A program made the position numbers and the translations under genes. Of a DNA stretch of 64,000 nucleotides, positions 1-8,151 are shown in pieces. Below the pieces are notes generated by a model. It had not been told where the DNA came from and made no database searches. It saw only the letters and a list, made by a program, of their open reading frames with translations. The first letter of the stretch is position 1; each line of letters starts with the position of its first letter. The stretch comes from Bauldia sp963759235 (GTDB lineage: Bacteria; Pseudomonadota; Alphaproteobacteria; Rhizobiales; Kaistiaceae), in assembly GCA_963759235.1 (NCBI GenBank), contig CAVWYO010000004.1:1-64000 (forward strand), given 5' to 3'.

Positions 1-122
1 TGACCTATCTTCATCTTCGGATGGACGGAATCTGGGCCAAAACAGCGAGAAATCGACACCGCTTGCCGGGCTGCCGATAGCCTGCAAATTTGACCTTGCA
101 AACGATGCGGAGCCTGAAGGCA

Positions 123-2294
123 ATGGCCAAGGGGAAAGTTGCGGAGAAACCCGTCGAGGCGCTCAGCGCGGCGGAAGCCGCCGACGAGCTCAAGCGGCTC
201 GCCAAGCAGATCGGCGGGGCCGACCGGCGCTATTATCAGGAAGACAAGCCGACCATCACGGACGCGGCCTATGATGCGCTCCGCCAGCGGAACGCGGCGA
301 TCGAAGCGCGGTTCCCCGAGCTGAAGCGCGCCGACAGCCCCAGCGAGCGGGTCGGCGCGGCGCCGCTCGGCAAGTTCGCCGAGGTCCGCCACGCGGTGCC
401 GATGCTGTCGCTGGAGAACGCCTTCGACGAGGCGGACGTCCGCGACTTCGTCAACCAGATGTACCGTTTTCTCGGCCGTCCGGCGGACGATCCGATCGCG
501 CTGACCGCCGAACCGAAGATCGACGGGCTGTCGATGTCGCTCCGCTACGAGGCGGGCAAGCTAACCCTCGGCGCAACCCGCGGCGACGGCGTCAGCGGCG
601 AGGACGTCACCGCCAATGTACGCACGATCGACGACATTCCGCACGCTTTGCCGAAAGGCGTCCCGGCGGTCGTCGAGGTGCGCGGCGAGATCTATCTCGG
701 CAAGCGCGACTTCGAGAAGCTGAACGCCTTGCAGGAGAAGGAGGGCAAGCCGCTCTACGTCAACCCGCGCAACACTGCCGCCGGCTCGCTTCGCCAGAAG
801 AACCCGGAGGTCACCGCCACCCGGCCGCTCCGTTTCTTCGCCTATGCCTGGGGCGAGATGAGCGCGCTGGCCGCCGACACCCAGATGGGCATGGTCGAGG
901 CCTTCGCCGAATGGGGCTTTCCGGTCAACCCGCTGATGCGGCGCTGCGCCTCGATCGACGAAGCGCTCGCGGTCTACCGCGACATCGAGCGGCAGCGGGC
1001 GAGCCTCGACTACGACATCGACGGCGTGGTCTACAAGGCGGACTCGCTGGCACTCCAGGCCCGGCTCGGCTTCCGCACCCGTAGCCCGCGCTGGGCGATT
1101 GCCCACAAGTTCCCGGCCGAGAAGGCGACGACGGTGCTCGAAGCGATCGACATCCAGGTCGGCCGCACCGGGGCGCTGACGCCGGTGGCGCGGCTGAGGC
1201 CGGTCACCGTCGGTGGGGTCGTCGTCGAAAACGCCACGCTCCACAACGAGGACTATATCCGTGGCTTCGGTCGCGACGGCGCCCCGCTTCGCACCGACGA
1301 GAAGGGCGAGCCGGTCGACATCCGCGTCGGCGACACGGTCACCGTGCAGCGGGCCGGCGACGTCATCCCGCAGGTGCTCGACGTCGACCTGGCGCTCAGG
1401 CCGGCGGACGCCAAGCCGTTCGACTTCCCGAAAGTCTGTCCCTGTCCTCTGAAGACGCCGGTGGTGCGCGAGGAGACCGCGACCGGCGGCGAAGGAATCG
1501 TCCGCCGCTGCTCCGGCGAGTTCGCCTGTCCCTTCCAGCGCAAGGAGCATCTCCGCCACTTCGTCTCCCGCCAGGCCTTCGACATCGAGGGGCTCGGCGA
1601 GAAGCAGATCGAATATTTCTACGAGGACGCGGACCTACCGATCAAGGCTCCGGCCGATATCTTCACGCTTGCCGAGCGCGACGCGGCCAAGGGCCACATC
1701 CTCAAGGAGCGCGAGGGCTTCGGCGAGGTGTCGGTCCGCAACCTTTTCGCCGCCATCGAGGCGCGGCGAAAAATCCCGTTCGAGCGCTTCCTCAACGCGC
1801 TCGGCATCCGCCATGTCGGCGAGACGACGGCGCGGGTACTCGGCCGCGCTTACGGGTCGTGGAAGGCTTTTCACGATGCGGCATTGAAGGTCGCCGGCGG
1901 CGACGAGGCCGCGGCCGAGGAGATGGACGAGATCGACCAGATCGGCGCCACCGTCGTCGAGGCGGTGGCGCACTATTTCGGCGAGAGCCACAATCGCGCT
2001 CTGGTCGAGGCGCTTGTCGATCAGATGGAGACCATTTTCGACGCCGAGCAAGCGGCGAGCGACTCACCGGTCGCGGGCAAGACGGTCGTCTTCACCGGCT
2101 CGCTGGAGCGCATGACCCGCGACGAGGCGAAGTCGATGGCCGAACGACTGGGCGCCAAGGTGTCCGGCTCGGTGTCGAAGAAGACCGACCTCGTCGTCGC
2201 CGGTCCCGGCGCCGGCTCCAAGCTCAAGGATGCAGAGAAGCACGGTGTCGAGGTCATCGACGAAGCCGGCTGGTTCGATCTGATCGGCGGCTGA
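123..2294 (+). CDS. ligA: NAD-dependent DNA ligase LigA
   Basis: Seals single-strand nicks during replication and repair, using NAD+ as the AMP donor. The adenylation domain carries the nucleotidyl-lysine motif KIDG (Lys132 in AEPKIDGLSMS). It is followed by an OB fold, a four-cysteine zinc finger (cysteines in VCPCP and in RRCSGEFAC, about residues 439-470), helix-hairpin-helix repeats, and a C-terminal BRCT domain beginning near residue 650 (AGKTVVFTG). The 723-aa length is normal for the family in alphaproteobacteria. The frame is open from a TTG at 90, with ATG codons at 105 and 123. I chose 123 because MAKGKVAEK sits where family members begin; 105 cannot be excluded. The gene upstream lies outside the window. 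Confidence 0.97.
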   Translation: MAKGKVAEKPVEALSAAEAADELKRLAKQIGGADRRYYQEDKPTITDAAYDALRQRNAAIEARFPELKRADSPSERVGAAPLGKFAEVRHAVPMLSLENAFDEADVRDFVNQMYRFLGRPADDPIALTAEPKIDGLSMSLRYEAGKLTLGATRGDGVSGEDVTANVRTIDDIPHALPKGVPAVVEVRGEIYLGKRDFEKLNALQEKEGKPLYVNPRNTAAGSLRQKNPEVTATRPLRFFAYAWGEMSALAADTQMGMVEAFAEWGFPVNPLMRRCASIDEALAVYRDIERQRASLDYDIDGVVYKADSLALQARLGFRTRSPRWAIAHKFPAEKATTVLEAIDIQVGRTGALTPVARLRPVTVGGVVVENATLHNEDYIRGFGRDGAPLRTDEKGEPVDIRVGDTVTVQRAGDVIPQVLDVDLALRPADAKPFDFPKVCPCPLKTPVVREETATGGEGIVRRCSGEFACPFQRKEHLRHFVSRQAFDIEGLGEKQIEYFYEDADLPIKAPADIFTLAERDAAKGHILKEREGFGEVSVRNLFAAIEARRKIPFERFLNALGIRHVGETTARVLGRAYGSWKAFHDAALKVAGGDEAAAEEMDEIDQIGATVVEAVAHYFGESHNRALVEALVDQMETIFDAEQAASDSPVAGKTVVFTGSLERMTRDEAKSMAERLGAKVSGSVSKKTDLVVAGPGAGSKLKDAEKHGVEVIDEAGWFDLIGG

Positions 2295-2416
2295 TCGGCG
2301 AGCGCGAGGCGGCTCGTCCGGACCGGGGGCCGCCGAGCCTCCGATACAGGCGCATGGCGATCGGCTAAGATCGACCACGGCCGGCGTCTGTGCCGGTGAC
2401 AGGAGAAGAACCCCCC

Positions 2417-3664
2417 ATGTGTTGGCTCATTGCCGGCCGGCTCGCGCGAATGGCGCCGGCTATCTTGTTGACATTCGCTGCGACCGGCCTGCCGGCGCGG
2501 GCCGACGAAGCGGCGAACAACGCGGCGGTCGCCCACCTCGAAGCCGGAACGCTGGCGGCCGGCGATACCCAGCTTGCCGCGATGCTTGCCGCCGACCCCA
2601 GCAATGACGACGCCCGCATGGGTCTCGGCACGATCCGCTTCGTGCGGGCCGTCGAGAACCTGTCGCAGGGGCTCTACCGCTACGGCCTGGAGCCCCCGAA
2701 TTCGTTCCTGGTGCCGATCATCCGGCTGCCGGTGCCGGTGAACCCCGATCCCCAGCCGATCAGCTACGAGGATTTTCGCGGCCTGCTCCAGGGTTTCGTG
2801 ACCGATCTGGCGGCCGCCGAGAAGACGCTCGACGGCGTCGGCGACAGCGGCGTCAAGCTTCGCCTCGACCTCACCAAGCTCCGCTACGACGCCGACGGCG
2901 ACGGCACGATCCGCGAAGACGAGCGCTTCATCGCCGTCATCCAGCGGGTGACGGGAATGCGGGCGGAGGACATGCCCGCCTCGCTGGTCTTCGCCTTCGA
3001 CAAGGGCGACGCGCTGTGGCTGAGGGGCTACGCCCACGTGCTGATGGCGTTCAGCGAGTTCTGGCTGGCGCACGACTGGCACGAAAGCTTCGACATCGGC
3101 TTCACCCATTTCTTCCCGAAGGTCGAATCGGCCTTCGCCGAGGCGCTCGCCCCGCTCGGCGGCGATCCGATATACGCCGAGGGCGCGCCGGTCGCCGACT
3201 TCATCTCGTTCTTCCATATCCGCTGGCCGGTGGTCGAGCCGGCGCGCATGGCGGCGGTGCGTCAGCACATCAAGGCGATGATCGAACTTAGCCGGCAAAG
3301 CTGGACGGCGATCGAGGCGGAAACCGACGACGACCACGAATGGCTGCCCAATCCGCAGCAGACCAGTCCGTTCGCCAGCGTCCAGGTCAGCGCCGACACG
3401 ATCGCCGCATGGCGCGCCGTGCTTGACGAAGCCGAAGCGGTGATCGACGGCAAGAAGCTCGTGCCGCATTGGCGCTTCAACCAGGGCTTCAACCTGGCGC
3501 GGGTGTTCGACGAACCGCGGGATTTCGATCTGGTGCTGTGGATCACCGGACCGGCGGCACTGCCTTATCTCGAGGACGGACCGGTCACCACCAGCCAGGA
3601 TTGGGACGCGATGGTCGGGGCGTTCGAGGGCAATTTCGGCATCTCCGCCGTCTGGTTCAACTGA
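2417..3664 (+). CDS. secreted hypothetical protein with TPR-like and EF-hand-like segments
   Basis: The function is not recognised. The product (about 415 aa) starts with a signal peptide ending near PARA-DEA, so it is probably periplasmic. The next stretch (NNAAVAHLEAG...LAADPSNDDARMGLG) reads like one or two tetratricopeptide helices. A single loop DADGDGTIREDE resembles an EF-hand calcium site. The rest is acidic and aromatic-rich with no motif I know. The start at 2417 was chosen over an in-frame codon at 2390 because AGGAGAAG at 2400-2407 is well placed for it and the signal peptide then begins at MCWLIAG. The gene follows ligA by about 120 nt and ends just before a hairpin, so it looks like a single-gene unit. 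Confidence 0.8.
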   Translation: MCWLIAGRLARMAPAILLTFAATGLPARADEAANNAAVAHLEAGTLAAGDTQLAAMLAADPSNDDARMGLGTIRFVRAVENLSQGLYRYGLEPPNSFLVPIIRLPVPVNPDPQPISYEDFRGLLQGFVTDLAAAEKTLDGVGDSGVKLRLDLTKLRYDADGDGTIREDERFIAVIQRVTGMRAEDMPASLVFAFDKGDALWLRGYAHVLMAFSEFWLAHDWHESFDIGFTHFFPKVESAFAEALAPLGGDPIYAEGAPVADFISFFHIRWPVVEPARMAAVRQHIKAMIELSRQSWTAIEAETDDDHEWLPNPQQTSPFASVQVSADTIAAWRAVLDEAEAVIDGKKLVPHWRFNQGFNLARVFDEPRDFDLVLWITGPAALPYLEDGPVTTSQDWDAMVGAFEGNFGISAVWFN

Positions 3665-3673
3665 GGGAAAGAA

Positions 3674-3697
3674 GCTCGCCGGGCGAACCCGGCGAGC
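3674..3697 (+). terminator. stem-loop after the secreted protein gene
   Basis: A 10-bp perfect stem GCTCGCCGGG / CCCGGCGAGC closes a CGAA tetraloop nine bases after the stop codon at 3664. It is followed by CTCTTCGTC, a weak pyrimidine run. Position and stability fit an intrinsic terminator, though the T-tract is poor. Confidence 0.6.
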
Positions 3698-3720
3698 CTC
3701 TTCGTCGAGAGAGGCAGCGA

Positions 3721-3830
3721 CCTAGAGCAAAGTCCGTTGTGATCGAATCGGGGCCTTTGCTCCAGCTTTTTGATTCTTCGCATTTTCCGGGCGGAAAAGG
3801 GCGCACACTTTTCCTGAAAATGCCCTAGAG
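3721..3830. repeat. probable dispersed intergenic repeat of the Rhizobiales CTAGAGC type
   Basis: The intergenic stretch begins CCTAGAGCAAAG and ends TGCCCTAGAG. It contains the short palindrome TTTTCCGGGCGGAAAA and a second TTTTCC/GAAAA block. This mosaic resembles extragenic repeats I know from rhizobial genomes, which also end in CTAG and contain TTTTCCG/CGGAAAA blocks. It overlaps the stop codon of the PRC-barrel gene (3825-3827). Assignment is from memory of the pattern; copy number elsewhere is unknown. Confidence 0.5.
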
Positions 3831-4442
3831 CCCGGTCTGCTGTGCCGGTGTCGGCTGAGTCGCGGCGGTGTTTGCCCGTTCCTCCGCCTTGATGTCGGCG
3901 AGGGTCTTGAACTCCGGCGCGGCATCGAGCTGGTCCTTGGTCGCCTCGAGGTAGAGCGTCAATTTGCCGTTCTCGTCGGTGCGCGGCTGGACGGCGTCGA
4001 ACGGCACCGCGACGTTCTTCTCGCCGATGCCGAGGAAGCCGCCGACGCCGATGATCACGGCGTTCGCCGACCCGTTATCGGCGATCACCAGATCGTTGAC
4101 GTCGCCGAGGTTCTCGTCATTGGCGTTGTAGACGGTCTTGCCGATCCACTCGGATACGAGGTTCTGGTTCTCGCCCTGTTGGGCGATGAACTGCTGGTCC
4201 TTGGCGGCCGCCACGGCATTGTCGCCCTTGGCCGCCGGGGCAGCTGCCGTGGTGTCCGGCGCCGCCGCGTCGGGTGCCTTCTGCACGTCGCCGCTGGCCG
4301 CCGGGGCGCCGTTGGTATCGCCCGGTGCGATGTCGGTCGCCGCGGGCGGCTGGACCTGCATCTGGTCGGCGTTGTCGCCCTGGGCGAAGACCGGCAGCGA
4401 AAGAAGCGCGAGGATCGCGCTGGTCGTCATGAGGGTCTTCAT
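3825..4442 (-). CDS. secreted PRC-barrel domain protein
   Basis: A 205-aa exported protein: a signal peptide (about residues 1-21, cut after VFAQG), then a low-complexity Ala/Pro/Asp-rich linker to about residue 90, then a PRC-barrel domain (about 93-165: LVSEWIGKTVYNANDENLG, VIIGVGGFLGIGEKNVAVPF). PRC-barrel proteins of this exported type are common in Rhizobiales, and their exact role is not established. The start is supported by AAGGAG eleven nucleotides or so upstream on the minus strand. The last residues are Thr/Gln/Pro-rich. The gene stands alone between the secreted protein gene and the aminopeptidase gene. Confidence 0.88.
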   Translation of the reverse strand: MKTLMTTSAILALLSLPVFAQGDNADQMQVQPPAATDIAPGDTNGAPAASGDVQKAPDAAAPDTTAAAPAAKGDNAVAAAKDQQFIAQQGENQNLVSEWIGKTVYNANDENLGDVNDLVIADNGSANAVIIGVGGFLGIGEKNVAVPFDAVQPRTDENGKLTLYLEATKDQLDAAPEFKTLADIKAEERANTAATQPTPAQQTGL

Positions 4443-4594
4443 ATCTCAGTCTCCTTGTCAGAAGCCGGCGATCCGGACGTCCTCGCCCGACGCCGTGCTG
4501 AGGCGGAAACGGGACAATCGGGCTCCGGGTTCCCAATTCAAGAAATGATCACAATGTTGCCGCCGCGCGGGGCGAAAGCGGCCGAGCTTCCGCC

Positions 4595-6409
4595 TCAATC
4601 GCCGAGCGGCGCCGTCGCGCGGGCGAGCCAGGCGCGTTCGGCGTCGTCGAGAAGACGGCCGACGGCGCCGGGGATCGCCGCGTGATAGGCGTCGACCCAT
4701 GCGATTTCCGCAGGGTCGAGCAAGCCGACCGCGATCAGCCGGCGGTCGATCGGGCAAAGCGTCAGCGTTTCGAAGCCGAGCATCTCGCGGTCGCCGCCCG
4801 GAACCGCCGCGGGCGGCGTGACGAGGACCAGGTTCTCGATGCGGATGCCATAGACGCCGGTCTTGTAGTAGCCCGGCTCGTCGGACAGGATCATGCCGGG
4901 TTCGAGCGGGACGTCGCCGCGTTTCGAGATGCTCGCCGGGCCCTCGTGCACCGAGAGGAACGCGCCGACGCCGTGGCCGGTGCCGTGATCGTAGTCGAGG
5001 CCGGCCTGCCAGAGCGGCCGGCGGGCGAAGGCGTCGATCTGGGCGCCGGTGGTGCCTGACGGAAAGCGGGTGGTGGCGATGGCGATGTGGCCCTTCAGCA
5101 CGCGGGTGAAGCGGTCGCGCATTTCCTCGCTCGGCTCGCCGATCGCCACGGTGCGGGTGATGTCGGTGGTGCCGTCGCGGTATTGGGCGCCGGAATCGAC
5201 CAGGTAGAGCGAGCCGGGTTCGAGGGTCAGATTCGTTTCCGGCGTAACCCGGTAGTGGACGATGGCGCCGTTCGGCCCGGCGCCGGAGATGGTGTCGAAG
5301 GATAGGTCGATGAGTTCCGAGCCGTCGGCCTTCGCCGTCGCGGCGCGAAATTCGGCAAGCTTCTCCGCCGCGGCGATCTCGTCGATCGTGCCGGATCCGG
5401 CGCTGGCGTCGAGCCAGGCGAGGAAACGCACCATGGCGGCGCCGTCGCGCACCTGCGCGGCCCGCGTGCCGGCGATCTCCGTCGGGTTCTTGCGCGCCTT
5501 GGGAAGGGCGGCCGGATCGGCGCCGTCGACCGCCGTGCCGCCGGCCTCCGTGATCGCCGTGGCAATCGCCTGCGGCGTGGTGCGTGGCTCGAGAAGAACT
5601 CTGGCCTTGTCCCGGCCGAGGCCGGAAAGCGCCGCCTCGAAGCGCTCCGGCTCCTCGATGTCGACATCGGCGGCGAGCCCGGCGCGGACGGCGTTGGAAA
5701 GCTTGCGCCCGTCGATGAACAGCGACGGTTTCCCCGATCGCGGCAGGATCGAAAAGGCGAGGGCGACCGGATTGTGGGCGATGTCGGCGCCCCGGATGTT
5801 GAAGGTCCAGGCGATGGCGTCGGCCTGGCCGAGCACGGCTGCGTCGACCTTCTTCTCGGCCAGCGTCTCCTGGAGCCGCGCGATCTTGGCCGCGGTGTCC
5901 TCGCCGGCCAAGGCGACCGGATGCAGCGACACCGGGCCGAGCGGCGGCGCGGGCCGGTCGGTCCAGACGCGGTCGATCGGGTTCTCGGCAACCGCCACCA
6001 GCTCGGCTCCCGTTTCCTCGCACGCCGCCGCCAGCCGCTTGACCTCGGCCATCGTCATCAGCCACGGATCATAGCCGATCCGGTCGCCCGGATTCGCATG
6101 CGCCTTCAGCCATGTCGACGGCGGCGTGTCGATCAGATGCTCGGGCGCGAAGATGTCGGTGTCGACCTGCGTGCGAACCTGCAGCGTGTAGCGCCCGTCG
6201 ACGAAGATGGCAGCCTCGTCGGCGAGGACGACGGCGACGCCGGCCGAGCCGGTGAAGCCGGTCAGCCAGGCAAGGCGCTCGGCCGACGCCGGCAGATATT
6301 CGCTCTGATGCTCGTCGGCATGGGGGACGATGAAGCCCTGAAGCCCCTGGCGCGTCAGTTCGGCGCGGAGCTCGGCGAGCCGTCGGCGGTGTTCCTGATC
6401 CTCACTCAT
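4595..6409 (-). CDS. Xaa-Pro aminopeptidase (M24B)
   Basis: A cytosolic metallopeptidase that removes the N-terminal residue before proline. The 604-aa length and two creatinase-like N-terminal domains match the long aminopeptidase P1 (XPNPEP1-like) branch rather than the roughly 440-aa E. coli PepP. The metal ligands of the pita-bread fold are visible: the aspartates in LVDSGAQYRDGTTDITR, the histidine in GTGHGVG, and the glutamates in SDEPGYY and RIENLVLV. No signal peptide is seen. It starts with ATG at 6409 (MSEDQEHRRR). It is transcribed alone, with about 150 nt to the PRC-barrel gene downstream. Confidence 0.95.
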   Translation of the reverse strand: MSEDQEHRRRLAELRAELTRQGLQGFIVPHADEHQSEYLPASAERLAWLTGFTGSAGVAVVLADEAAIFVDGRYTLQVRTQVDTDIFAPEHLIDTPPSTWLKAHANPGDRIGYDPWLMTMAEVKRLAAACEETGAELVAVAENPIDRVWTDRPAPPLGPVSLHPVALAGEDTAAKIARLQETLAEKKVDAAVLGQADAIAWTFNIRGADIAHNPVALAFSILPRSGKPSLFIDGRKLSNAVRAGLAADVDIEEPERFEAALSGLGRDKARVLLEPRTTPQAIATAITEAGGTAVDGADPAALPKARKNPTEIAGTRAAQVRDGAAMVRFLAWLDASAGSGTIDEIAAAEKLAEFRAATAKADGSELIDLSFDTISGAGPNGAIVHYRVTPETNLTLEPGSLYLVDSGAQYRDGTTDITRTVAIGEPSEEMRDRFTRVLKGHIAIATTRFPSGTTGAQIDAFARRPLWQAGLDYDHGTGHGVGAFLSVHEGPASISKRGDVPLEPGMILSDEPGYYKTGVYGIRIENLVLVTPPAAVPGGDREMLGFETLTLCPIDRRLIAVGLLDPAEIAWVDAYHAAIPGAVGRLLDDAERAWLARATAPLGD

Positions 6410-6521
6410 TTGACCTTTCTATGGGCGGCGCGGGGGCCGTTCAAACGAAAACCGGTAGGTCGCCGCCATTCCCTGCTGCCCAGATTTTGTGCATTGCAAT
6501 ATTGTGACAGTGCACTGCAAA

Positions 6522-6544
6522 AACCGCATGTCAGTCATGCGGTT
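6522..6544. promoter_or_regulatory. inverted repeat and TGCAYTGCA boxes upstream of the DUF1127-like gene
   Basis: AACCGCATG and CATGCGGTT form a perfect 9-bp inverted repeat around TCAGT. Just upstream are two similar boxes, GTGCATTGCAA (about 6489-6499) and GTGCACTGCAA (about 6510-6520). The segment lies between divergently transcribed genes (aminopeptidase leftward, small gene rightward) and is less GC-rich than its surroundings. It may hold promoter and operator sites; the regulator is unknown. Confidence 0.4.
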
Positions 6545-6619
6545 AGGCCCTTCCTGGTCATCCGGAGCGGGCGTATGTCGGCCGCACGGGGGGTGTCACC
6601 GATTCTGAAGGATACGGAT

Positions 6620-6835
6620 ATGACGATCAGGACACCCGGCGAAATCGGCGGCCGCGCGGCGCCCGGGCGCGGTGTTGCCAGACGCGTGCTGGCGCGGGCG
6701 ATCGCTATCCGCGAAGCGCCTGCCCGCCAGACCTTCAACGCCTACCTTCTCGGTCTCGACGACGCGACGCTGGCGACCTTCGGCTACGACCGGAAGGGGC
6801 TGGACGAGGCCGGCCGCGGCCGCTTCCCGCTCTGA
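6620..6835 (+). CDS. small DUF1127-like protein
   Basis: A 71-aa basic protein. Its C-terminal half (residues about 38-66, TFNAYLLGLDDATLATFGYD) resembles the DUF1127/YjiS motif, where a short helix, an LDD turn and a LGYDR-like end are typical. DUF1127 proteins are small, often stress-induced, and in some alphaproteobacteria bind RNA or affect phosphate and envelope physiology; nothing here shows which applies. The start ATG at 6620 follows AAGGATACGG. The N-terminal 30 residues are Arg/Gly-rich and not part of the motif. The gene is convergent with prmA. Confidence 0.6.
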   Translation: MTIRTPGEIGGRAAPGRGVARRVLARAIAIREAPARQTFNAYLLGLDDATLATFGYDRKGLDEAGRGRFPL

Positions 6836-6871
6836 TCCTGTCGTAAGCGGCACCACGACAGCACCGCCTGC

Positions 6872-7750
6872 TCACCCGGCGAAGGTCAGCGTCACCCAGC
6901 CCTCGCGCTCATCCGCCCGTGTCAACCGCAAGCCCTGCGCCCGGTAGGCGGCGGCGACGCGGTTCTGCTGGCCGGCGAGCAGTCCCGACAGGATGACGGT
7001 ACCGCGCCGCGCCAGGCGGCGGCGGATCGCCGGGGCGAGCGCGACGAGCGGGCGAGCGAGAATATTGGCGACGATCAGGTCGAACCGGCCGCGCATACCG
7101 AATGCACGGCCCGCAACGCCGTCGGCGCGGATGGCGCGGACCAGCGGGCCGACGCCGTTCTGCCGCGCGTTCTCCGCCGCGATGCGCACCGCGAGCGGAT
7201 CGATGTCGCTCGCCAGCACCGGCGCCTTGCAGCGCTTGGCGACGGCGATGGCGAGGACGCCGGAGCCGGTGCCGACGTCGAGGGCGCCGCGGATCGAACG
7301 TGTCTTGGCCAGCCGGTCGATGGCGGCGAGGCAGCCGGCGGTCGTGCCGTGATGGCCGGTGCCGAAGGCCTGGCCGGCCTCGATCTCGATGGCGAGGTCG
7401 TTCCGCCGGCGCGCCGCCCGGTCGTGGCCGCCATGGACGAGAAAGCGGCCGACCCGGACCGGGCTCAGCCCCTCCAGGCTCCTCGCCACCCAGTCGGCGT
7501 CGGCGAGCTTGGCGAGCGCGAATGAGCCGGCGTCCCGTCCGAGCATGGCAACCGCAAGACGGCTAAGGGCGGCCAGATCGGCTTTCGTCGGCCTGTCGGG
7601 AAAATAGACGACGACGCACCAACGGTCCGCGCCGACCACCGTATTGTCGACGGCGAGGCTCGCCAGCCGCGTGTCGGTGCCGAGCGCGTCGACCAGACGC
7701 AGCGCCTCCTGTTCGGACACGACCAGGCTTGCGGTATGAATCATCGACAT
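6872..7750 (-). CDS. prmA: ribosomal protein L11 methyltransferase PrmA
   Basis: An SAM-dependent methyltransferase of the PrmA family, which trimethylates ribosomal protein L11. The C-terminal Rossmann domain has the SAM motif I (ALDVGTGSGVLAIA), the family-typical segment GQAFGTGHHGTT ahead of it, and the later motif DLIVANILARPL. The N-terminal half is the L11-recognition domain and is less conserved, as usual. The frame is open to 7783. I placed the start at 7750 (MSMIHTASL); 7744 is equally possible, as neither has a clear ribosome-binding site. The start region overlaps the upstream signals of the divergent 98-aa gene, so the two probably share a promoter region. Confidence 0.93.
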   Translation of the reverse strand: MSMIHTASLVVSEQEALRLVDALGTDTRLASLAVDNTVVGADRWCVVVYFPDRPTKADLAALSRLAVAMLGRDAGSFALAKLADADWVARSLEGLSPVRVGRFLVHGGHDRAARRRNDLAIEIEAGQAFGTGHHGTTAGCLAAIDRLAKTRSIRGALDVGTGSGVLAIAVAKRCKAPVLASDIDPLAVRIAAENARQNGVGPLVRAIRADGVAGRAFGMRGRFDLIVANILARPLVALAPAIRRRLARRGTVILSGLLAGQQNRVAAAYRAQGLRLTRADEREGWVTLTFAG

Positions 7751-7766
7751 CCCGAGGGAGGAACGA

Positions 7767-8063
7767 ATGCACGCTATCGTCAATCATCTGCCGATCAAGG
7801 AAGACGCCGACTGGACGGATATAGCGACGAAATGCGAAAAGTTCGCCGCCGAAACGCGCGCGGCTCACCCGGAGCTACAACGCGTCATCGTCGTCAAGGT
7901 GGACGATCGGGAAGCGATCCTGGTGGCGATCTACACGGACCGGGAGTCGCTCGACCGTCTGTCGCGGGAGGTGGCCGGCCCCTGGTTTGCCGAGAACATC
8001 CGGCGTTATCTCGCCGGCCCGGTGTCCCGCTCGGTGGGGGAGATCATCGCCGGCGCCCTCTGA
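7767..8063 (+). CDS. hypothetical 98-aa protein, possible dimeric alpha/beta-barrel
   Basis: No family is recognised with certainty. The pattern of alternating strands and helices (a strand at VIVVKVDDREAILVAIYTDRESLDRLS, then WFAENIRRYL) resembles small dimeric alpha/beta-barrel proteins of the antibiotic-monooxygenase-like superfamily. The start ATG at 7767 has a strong GGGAGGAACG ribosome-binding site. It is divergent from prmA, with only 16 nt between the two proposed starts. No signal peptide or membrane segment is present, so it is probably cytosolic. Confidence 0.7.
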   Translation: MHAIVNHLPIKEDADWTDIATKCEKFAAETRAAHPELQRVIVVKVDDREAILVAIYTDRESLDRLSREVAGPWFAENIRRYLAGPVSRSVGEIIAGAL

Positions 8064-8151
8064 TCGAGGACGCCGCCCAGGCCGCGTCCGCCTCGGCGAT
8101 GAAGCGGAGAATCGCGGCCGATGAGCGGCGGTGCCTCGAGGCCGACCCGGC

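Noticed and set aside
561..1559. Long minus-strand open frame inside ligA (and many others in high-GC genes)
   Set aside because: Antisense shadow: Arg/Asp/Val-rich, no motif, lies within a gene whose product is certain. The same applies to the long opposite frames in uvrD, ClC, AsmA and the giant gene.
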